64,000 nt of DNA from CAVPMN01 sp963706425 (GTDB taxonomy: Bacteria; Actinomycetota; Acidimicrobiia; Acidimicrobiales; Acidimicrobilacustridaceae), in assembly GCA_963706425.1 (NCBI GenBank), contig CAVPMN010000020.1, positions 868,001 through 932,000 of the forward strand, written 5' to 3'. The notes under the pieces are model-generated. The model was not told the DNA's origin and ran no database searches. It worked only from the letters and a program-made list of their open reading frames with translations. The translations under genes and the position numbers were made by a program. Below are positions 58,878 through 64,000 of the stretch, one piece after another. Numbering within the stretch: the stretch's first letter is position 1; each line of letters starts with the position of its first letter.

Positions 58878-59822
58878 TCAGGAGAGCACGATCAGGGCCA
58901 CGCCGTAGTACACGAGCAGCACGACGCCCTCGCCGCGTCCGACGTCGAGTCGGCGCCCCATGACGATCGTGGCGAGGGCGACCGCACCCAGCATGAGCAG
59001 CACCGCCTGATCGGCGAGTGCGGGATCGGAGAGCGAGCCGCCACCGATCAGGGCGACGACGCCGCCGATCGCGGCGCTGTTGAAGATGTTGCTGCCCAGC
59101 AGGTCGCCCACCACCAACTCGTCCTCGCCTCGACGAGCCCCGGCGATGGCCGTGACCAGCTCGGGAAGCGAGGTGCCGAGCGCGACGAGCGTGACGCCGA
59201 CGAAGCCTTCGCTCAGTCCGAGCTCGTCGGCGACCGTGAGTGCCGACTCCTTCAGGAGATGCGCCCCGACCAGCGTGGCCGCCAACCCGACGAGCACCCG
59301 GACGACTTCCCGCCCCATCGCCCCGCCCGACGCGTCGACGAACTCGGCGACGTCATCTGCCAGCTCGACCTCGGATTGATCACGACCGCCCCGCACGAGC
59401 ACGACCAGGGCGATGACCAGGGCCACCAGCAGCACGACACCGGCGCCGACCGAGAGGCCCCGCCAGACGACAAAGCCGAACAACACCGTCACCGCCACCG
59501 ACAACGGCAGCTCCCGACGCACGGTGCTCGATGCGACCTTCACCGACGTGAGCAGGGCGGCCGCACCCAACACCAAGGTCACGTTGGCGATGTTCGATCC
59601 GGTGATGTTGCCCACGGCGAGGTCGAGCTCGTTGCCGGCGGCCGCCAGGCCCGACACGAAGAGCTCCGGCAGGCTGGTGCCGAAGCCGAGGATCAGGGCC
59701 CCGATCACCACTGGTGACACCCGTGAGCGCACGGCGATGCGGGCCGCACCGACGACGAACTGGTCGGCGCCTCGCACCATCACGATCAGGCCGATCACGG
59801 CGACAACGGTGGCGAGCGCCAT
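58878..59822 (-). CDS. Ca2+/Na+ (CaCA) exchanger, YrbG-like
   Basis: Integral membrane antiporter of about 10 helices. The two alpha repeats are visible: GFGTSLPELFVSGLAAAGNE with GNITGSNIANV, and ALGTSLPELVTAIAGARRGE with GDLLGSNIFNSA, separated by an acidic cytoplasmic loop (RGGRDQSEVELADDVAEF). ATG 59822 (314 residues) overlaps the stop of the binding-protein gene as TGATG. Confidence 0.9.
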   Translation of the reverse strand: MALATVVAVIGLIVMVRGADQFVVGAARIAVRSRVSPVVIGALILGFGTSLPELFVSGLAAAGNELDLAVGNITGSNIANVTLVLGAAALLTSVKVASSTVRRELPLSVAVTVLFGFVVWRGLSVGAGVVLLVALVIALVVLVRGGRDQSEVELADDVAEFVDASGGAMGREVVRVLVGLAATLVGAHLLKESALTVADELGLSEGFVGVTLVALGTSLPELVTAIAGARRGEDELVVGDLLGSNIFNSAAIGGVVALIGGGSLSDPALADQAVLLMLGAVALATIVMGRRLDVGRGEGVVLLVYYGVALIVLS

Positions 59823-60496
59823 CAGATCGAGTCGACCACGGAGGACAGGCGGGCGATCGCCGCAGGGGTGCGCACTCCCCACCAGAAGAGATCCTGACCA
59901 TCGACCAGGACCACCGGCGCGACCAGCTCGAGCTCGGCGCGATGGCGTTGGGAGAAGGGATAGGGCTCACTCGGGGCCAGCACCACGTCGGGCGAGCGCG
60001 AGGCCGCCTCGTCGAGCGTGGTCTCGGGGTAGCGGCTCGACGCGTGGGCGAACACGTTGACCACGCCGATCCGTTCGAGCAGCGACGAGCCGTAGCAGCC
60101 GCCGCTCATCGTCATCCAGGGCCGGCGCCAGATCGGGACGAAGGCCCGCAGACGTGGGGCGGACGGCGGGGCGAGCACGGTCGCGTGCCAGGGTGCGCCG
60201 ACGGCGGCAGCCAAGGCGTGCAGCGCGGGCCCCACGTCGTCGACGGTGTCGATGCGGACCACGTGCACCCGCACGCCGACGCGTTCGAGCGCGTCGGCGT
60301 CCTCGCGGCGGTTCTCCTCGACGTTCATCACCACCAGATCGGGCGCAAGGGCCTCGATCGCCTCGAGGTCGGGATCCTTGGTGCCGCCGACCTGCACCAG
60401 TTCGGGCTGCTCGCAGAAGCGAGTCACCGCTATCGGTGTGATGCCCCAGGCGAGCACCGTCTCGGTGACCGACGGGACGAGGCTGACGACCCGCAC
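59822..60496 (-). CDS. Helical-backbone metal-chelate (B12/siderophore-type) binding protein, cytoplasmic form
   Basis: 224 residues with the BtuF/TroA-like two-lobe fold: VVSLVPSVTETVLAWG, LEAIEALAPDLVVMNVEENR, a backbone helix, TMSGGCYGSSLLERIGVVNV and SPDVVLAPSEPYPF. There is no signal peptide, so it is probably cytoplasmic, unlike ABC-importer binding proteins, and no permease or ATPase is adjacent. The start GTG 60496 follows the PH-domain gene by 3 bases. Confidence 0.82.
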   Translation of the reverse strand: MRVVSLVPSVTETVLAWGITPIAVTRFCEQPELVQVGGTKDPDLEAIEALAPDLVVMNVEENRREDADALERVGVRVHVVRIDTVDDVGPALHALAAAVGAPWHATVLAPPSAPRLRAFVPIWRRPWMTMSGGCYGSSLLERIGVVNVFAHASSRYPETTLDEAASRSPDVVLAPSEPYPFSQRHRAELELVAPVVLVDGQDLFWWGVRTPAAIARLSSVVDSI

Positions 60497-60499
60497 CCG

Positions 60500-61150
60500 C
60501 TACATGCGACCGAGCAGCTCGGCCTTCTTCGCCTCGAACTCCTCTGCCGTCAGGTGACCCTGGTCGCGCAGCTGCGCGAGCTGGTTGATCTGGTCGGCGA
60601 TCGATGGCGTGGCGGGCGCGGGCGCCTGACCGGCGAACTGGGCGTTGATGCCCTGGCTCACTCGGTCGAACTTGCGGTTCTCGTTGCCCTCCATCTGCAC
60701 GTAGATCTCGTTCTGCACGAGGTTGGGCTTGCGGATGTTCTCGAACTCCGAGACACCCGCCACGCTGGCCGAATCGACCTTGAGGTCGCCGAGGCCGAGC
60801 ATGCGCTCCCAGATGCGCTGAGAGAAGTGGATGGCGTTGATCGACTCGAGCGGGATCTCGATGCCGCGCTTCGACAGGATGCCGGATCGGTAGATGACCC
60901 GGTCGGTCGTGAGCACGAAGTCGGTGGAGATCAACTGCACGTAGCGGAAGGCGAACCAGATGAGGTTGGCCAGCACGAGGATGGCAAGCAGTAGCTTGAC
61001 CGGATCGGGCCAGTCACCGGCGAGCGCCCACAGGCCGATGACCACCACGACGACGAGCGACGCGATCGACGGCACGATGGTCCACCAGTGCGGGTGCAGA
61101 TCGAGGACTAGCTCCTCTGACCCGTGGAGGTTCTCTCTCGGGTAAGGCAC
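60500..61150 (-). CDS. Membrane protein with bacterial PH (DUF304) domain and SHOCT-like tail
   Basis: 216 residues. Two transmembrane helices (about 23-45 and 52-72), then a YdbS-like bacterial PH domain (DFVLTTDRVIYRSGILSKRG, IPLESINAIHFSQRIWERML) and a C-terminal SHOCT-like helix pair (IADQINQLAQLRDQGHLTAE, EFEAKKAELLGRM). Function unknown. TAGTCT lies 6 bases before GTG 61150. Confidence 0.85.
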   Translation of the reverse strand: MPYPRENLHGSEELVLDLHPHWWTIVPSIASLVVVVVIGLWALAGDWPDPVKLLLAILVLANLIWFAFRYVQLISTDFVLTTDRVIYRSGILSKRGIEIPLESINAIHFSQRIWERMLGLGDLKVDSASVAGVSEFENIRKPNLVQNEIYVQMEGNENRKFDRVSQGINAQFAGQAPAPATPSIADQINQLAQLRDQGHLTAEEFEAKKAELLGRM

Positions 61151-61156
61151 CGCGCC

Positions 61157-61162
61157 AGACTA
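61157..61162 (-). promoter_or_regulatory. Putative -10 box of leaderless PH-domain gene
   Basis: TAGTCT in the gene's sense, 6 bases before GTG 61150. Confidence 0.4.
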
Positions 61163-61212
61163 ACGCTCGCCGACGGGCGAGCCGGTGGACGACGGCGTCC
61201 CGATGACGTACG

Positions 61213-61560
61213 TCAGCCCCAGCCCAACTCGTGGAGGCGGTCGTCGTCGATGCCGAAGTGATGGCCCACCTCGTGCACCACGGTGATGCGCACCTGACGC
61301 ACGACGTCGGCCTCGTCGCGGGCGATGCGCAGGATCGCCTCCCGGAAGATCGTGATGCGGTCGGGCAGCGGACCACCGAGCCCGTAGGTCTCGCGTTCGG
61401 TGAGAGGGATGCCCTCGTAGAGCCCGAGCAGGTGTGGATCGACTGATCGGTCGGCCACGGTGACCACCACGTTGTCCATCCGCCGGGCCAGTTCGTCGGG
61501 AATGGTGTCGAGGGCCTCGCCCACCAGCTCCTCGAACCGCTCCTCTCCGACCTCGACCAT
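61213..61560 (-). CDS. Minimal zincin metallopeptidase-like protein
   Basis: 115 residues. HEVGHHFGIDDDRLHELG gives the HExxHxxG-x-D zinc motif at the C-terminus; upstream are LGLYEGIPLTERETYG and DRITIFREAILR, typical of the minimal-zincin (DUF1025-like) family. AGGAGAGGC directly precedes ATG 61560, and a TACCCT box lies about 40 bases before it. Cytoplasmic, substrate unknown. Confidence 0.88.
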   Translation of the reverse strand: MVEVGEERFEELVGEALDTIPDELARRMDNVVVTVADRSVDPHLLGLYEGIPLTERETYGLGGPLPDRITIFREAILRIARDEADVVRQVRITVVHEVGHHFGIDDDRLHELGWG

Positions 61561-61680
61561 GCCTCTCCTCGGGTGGCGCGGCTGAACCGGGCCGAGGGTA
61601 CCGCCGTACCGCGTCACCGCCGTGCCGGCGGGCGGCACGCCGGCACCGGTGTATGGGCGTGCACTGTCACAGGTGGTCGG

Positions 61681-61686
61681 TAAGGT
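61681..61686 (+). promoter_or_regulatory. Putative -10 box of leaderless helicase gene
   Basis: TAAGGT, 7 bases before GTG 61694. Confidence 0.4.
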
Positions 61687-61693
61687 CGGTCCG

Positions 61694-63713
61694 GTGGACC
61701 CCGACCGGCTGCTCACGGGATTGAACGACGCCCAGCGACGTGCGGTCACCAGTCCCGCCCGCCCGCTGTGCGTCCTTGCGGGCGCGGGGTCGGGCAAGAC
61801 GCGGGTGCTCACCCGGCGCATCGCCTGGCGAGCCGCCACGGACGACCTCGATCCCCGCCACGTGCTGGCCCTCACCTTCACCCGCAAAGCCGCCGGCGAG
61901 CTCACCCATCGGCTCCGCGATCTTGGCCTGCGCGACCACCTCGCCGCCGGCACGTTCCACGCCGTCGCCTACGCCCAGCTGCGCGCCCGCTGGGCCGACC
62001 GAAACATCCGCCCGCCCACGCTGCTCGATCGCAAGGTCGGGTTCGTCGCCCGCCTCCTGCCCCCGAAGCTCGCCGGCGGCACCGCCGCGCTCGACGTGGT
62101 GGGCGAGATCGAATGGGCCAAGGCCCGACTGGTCGAGCCGAGCGCCTATGTGCGGGCTGCGGCCAAGGCAGGCCGGCGACCGGCGGTCGAGCCCGCGGTG
62201 GTGGCCCGCGTCTTCGAGAAGTTCGAGGAGGAGAAGCGCCGTCAACGCATGGTCGACTTCGACGACCTGCTGCGACTCTGCCGACGCGACCTCGAGGCCG
62301 ACCCCGAGTTCGCCGCCAGCCAGCGCTGGCGCTTCCGGCATCTGTTCGTCGACGAGTTCCAGGACGTCAACCCCCTGCAGAAGAGCCTGCTCGACGCCTG
62401 GCTCGGCGACCGGTCCGATCTGTGCATCGTCGGCGACCCCAACCAGGCGATCTACGCGTGGAACGGCGCCGACCCCGAGATCCTCACCGGGTTCGCCGAC
62501 CGCCACGAAGGCACCGAGGTCGTGCGTCTCACCGAGAACTACCGATCGTCCCCGCAGATCCTGGCGGTGGCCAACGCCGTGCTGCCCCGACGCGAGACGC
62601 CGCATGCCGCGCTCACGCCCAACCGCCCCGACGGTCCCATACCGACCGTGCGCGCCCTGCCCGACGAGAAGGCCGAGGCAAAGGCCATCGCCCGCGCCGT
62701 GCGCGACCATCACCGCCCAGGTGGCCGCTGGTCCGATCAGGCCATCCTCGTGCGCACCAACGCCCAGACGGCCCTGATCGAAGAGGCGCTGCGCAACGCC
62801 AAGATCCCGTTCACCGTGCGAGGCGGGGGCGCGCTGCTCGATCAGCCCGATGTGAAGCGGGTGCTACGCGATCTGCGCGATCACCGCGGCGAGCTCGCCG
62901 CCGCGCTCGCCGACATCGAGGCCACCGCCAACGAGCTGCGCGACACCGACACCGACACCAGCGACGAGCGGGCCGGCAACCTCGACGCGCTGGTGCAGCT
63001 GGCCCACGACTACCTCGGCATCGCCTCGAAGCCCACCGTGGCCGGGTTCGTCGATTGGCTGGGCGCCACCACCCGCGCCGACCAGCCCGACCGCAGTGGC
63101 GATGGGGTCGAGATCGCCACCTCTGCATTCGGCCAAGGGCCTCGAGTGGCCCACGGTGCACCTCGCCGGCCTCGAGCAGGGCCTGGTACCCATCGGCCAC
63201 GCCCGCACGTCCGAGGCGATGGCCGAGGAACGACGGCTGTTCTACGTCGCCCTCACCCGCGCCGAACGCGAGCTGCTGCTCACTTGGGCCCAGCAGCGCA
63301 CCTACGGCTCCCGAGCCATGTCGCGCGAACCGTCGATCTACCTCGAGGCCGTCGACGACGCGTGCGCTCGCCTGCGCGGTGTGCCGGTCCGGCGACGCGC
63401 GCCGGCCGACGGTGGGCGGGCGGCTCGCGCACCCCGGGCCTCGGCCGGCTCCAAGCGCTCCACCATGGCCGTGCCCCTCGACGCCGACGGCGAGGTGGTG
63501 CTCGATGCCCTCAAGGCATGGCGATCCGATCAGGCGCGGGCCGCAGCCGTGCCGGCCTACGTGATCTTCCACGATCGCACCCTCGAGGCCATGGCCTCGG
63601 CTCGTCCCCGCACTCGCGACGAGCTGCTCGCCCTTCCCGGTCTCGGTCCGGTGAAGGTCACCCGCTATGGCGACGAGCTGCTACGCCTTGTGGCCACCGA
63701 CCGAAAGGCCTGA
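61694..63713 (+). CDS. UvrD2-like SF1 DNA helicase with HRDC domain (frame-disrupted)
   Basis: 3'-5' DNA helicase. Motifs: Q motif LNDAQRRAV, Walker A LAGAGSGKTRVL, ALTFTRKAAGEL (Ia), FVDEFQDVNPLQ (II), VGDPNQAIYAWNGADP (III), LTENYRSS (IV), then SAKGLEWPTVHLAGLEQGLVP (V) and LFYVALTRAERELLLTW (VI), and a C-terminal HRDC domain (PAYVIFHDRTLEAMASARPR, LPGLGPVKVTRYGDELL). Motifs up to about 63122 are in one frame and the rest in the next (from about 63125 to TGA 63713). Removing T63122 gives EIATLHSAKGLEW. Mycobacterial UvrD2 has a tetracysteine segment before HRDC; none is visible here. Confidence 0.88.
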
Positions 63714-63737
63714 TGTGCCGCACCCAGAGCGACGGCC

Positions 63738-64000
63738 ATGAAGTTCTCGATCGAGCAGCGGTTCGATGCGCCTCCCGAGCGGGTCATCGTGGCGTTCGCC
63801 GACCCCGATCTCTATCCGACGATGGTCGGCCTGTCGAAGGTCGACACCCCGCAGGTGCTGACGGCCGACCGCGACCGCGACCAGGTCCATCTGCAGCTGC
63901 GCATGCGCTTCATCGCGGATCTCTCATCGGCGGCCCGAGCGGTCATCGACCCGTCGAAGTTGAGTTGGGTCCAAGACGAGCACTACGACCTGACCAACCT
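63738..64000 (+). CDS. DUF2505-like (START/polyketide-cyclase fold) protein, 5' part
   Basis: The first 87 codons only; the gene leaves the window. FSIEQRFDAPPERVIVAFADPDLYPTMVG resembles the actinobacterial DUF2505 family, a lipid-binding START-like fold, given here as FSIEQRFDAPPERVIVAFAD. ATG 63738 lies 24 bases after the helicase stop. Confidence 0.7.
   Translation, partial: MKFSIEQRFDAPPERVIVAFADPDLYPTMVGLSKVDTPQVLTADRDRDQVHLQLRMRFIADLSSAARAVIDPSKLSWVQDEHYDLTN

Noticed and set aside
1..64000. tRNA, rRNA, SRP RNA or riboswitch genes
   Set aside because: Scanning gaps by eye showed no cloverleaf with TTCGA arms and no known riboswitch core; every gap is under 300 bases. A covariance-model search would be decisive.

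Overview
The window is a dense, high-GC bacterial chromosome segment (roughly 70% G+C by eye, about 70 genes, no gap over 300 bases). Gene content and order point to an actinobacterium, most likely of the Acidimicrobiia type. Support: a WhiG-type sigma factor beside xerC, dprA and comM and next to rpsB-tsf-pyrH-frr; DUF2469 beside yraN; a SepIVA-like coiled-coil gene beside DUF177 in the coaD-rnc-mutM-smc cluster; GTP-dependent PEP carboxykinase; a UvrD2-like helicase with an HRDC domain; and very frequent leaderless starts with a TANNNT -10 box. No tRNA, rRNA, CRISPR array, insertion sequence or prophage was seen.

Layout. 1-4.7 kb: nusA (cut by the edge), rimP, proS, a small winged-helix-like gene beside a 21-bp-arm palindrome, and ispG. 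4.7-12.3 kb: rseP, dxr, cdsA, frr, pyrH, tsf, rpsB, all on the minus strand (isoprenoid and phospholipid synthesis, protein synthesis, intramembrane proteolysis). 12.4-18.6 kb: a degenerate M23/lipase fusion, whiG, xerC, dprA, comM. 18.7-20.2 kb: a cytochrome c lipoprotein and small plus-strand genes. 20.2-26.5 kb: yraN, DUF2469, rplS, trmD, rimM, khpA, rpsP, ffh, a BON protein, ftsY (ribosome biogenesis and SRP targeting). 26.7-29.9 kb: HtrA-like protease, histidine kinase and response regulator, arranged like mycobacterial MprA-MprB-PepD. 30-33.1 kb: MoxR ATPase, DUF58 and VWA genes on the plus strand. 33.2-46.5 kb: smc, mutM, rnc, acpP, plsX, rpmF, DUF177, sepIVA-like, coaD, rsmD, recG and a FakA/YloV-like DAK2 protein. 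46.5-52.3 kb: rpmB, a CSD-like gene, pckG, an Lrp-type RAM protein, map with a SEC-C motif, and a HAD phosphatase. 52.3-64 kb: accessory metabolism (Fe-alcohol dehydrogenase, PIG-L deacetylase, CaiB CoA-transferase, alpha/beta hydrolase, galT-galK, Ca2+/cation exchanger, metal-chelate binding protein, PH/SHOCT membrane protein, zincin) and a UvrD2-like helicase.

Two window-wide patterns matter to any reader. First, about seven conserved genes are interrupted or lose their natural stop by what looks like a single-base insertion or deletion; in most cases removing one named base restores the family-typical sequence. This fits residual assembly error better than biology and explains an apparent RimP-NusA fusion and a 920-codon CdsA frame. 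Second, about 18 genes have TANNNT placed 6-10 bases before the start codon, i.e. predicted leaderless or near-leaderless transcripts.

The most interesting unexplained structures are two members of a long palindrome family (a perfect 48-bp palindrome at 33192-33239 and a 47-bp relative at 49446-49492, both between convergent genes), the 21-bp-arm palindrome before the 3118 gene, short tandem duplications that sit on stop codons or leaders at four gene junctions, and operator-like palindromes before pckG, comM and the alpha/beta hydrolase-GNAT pair.
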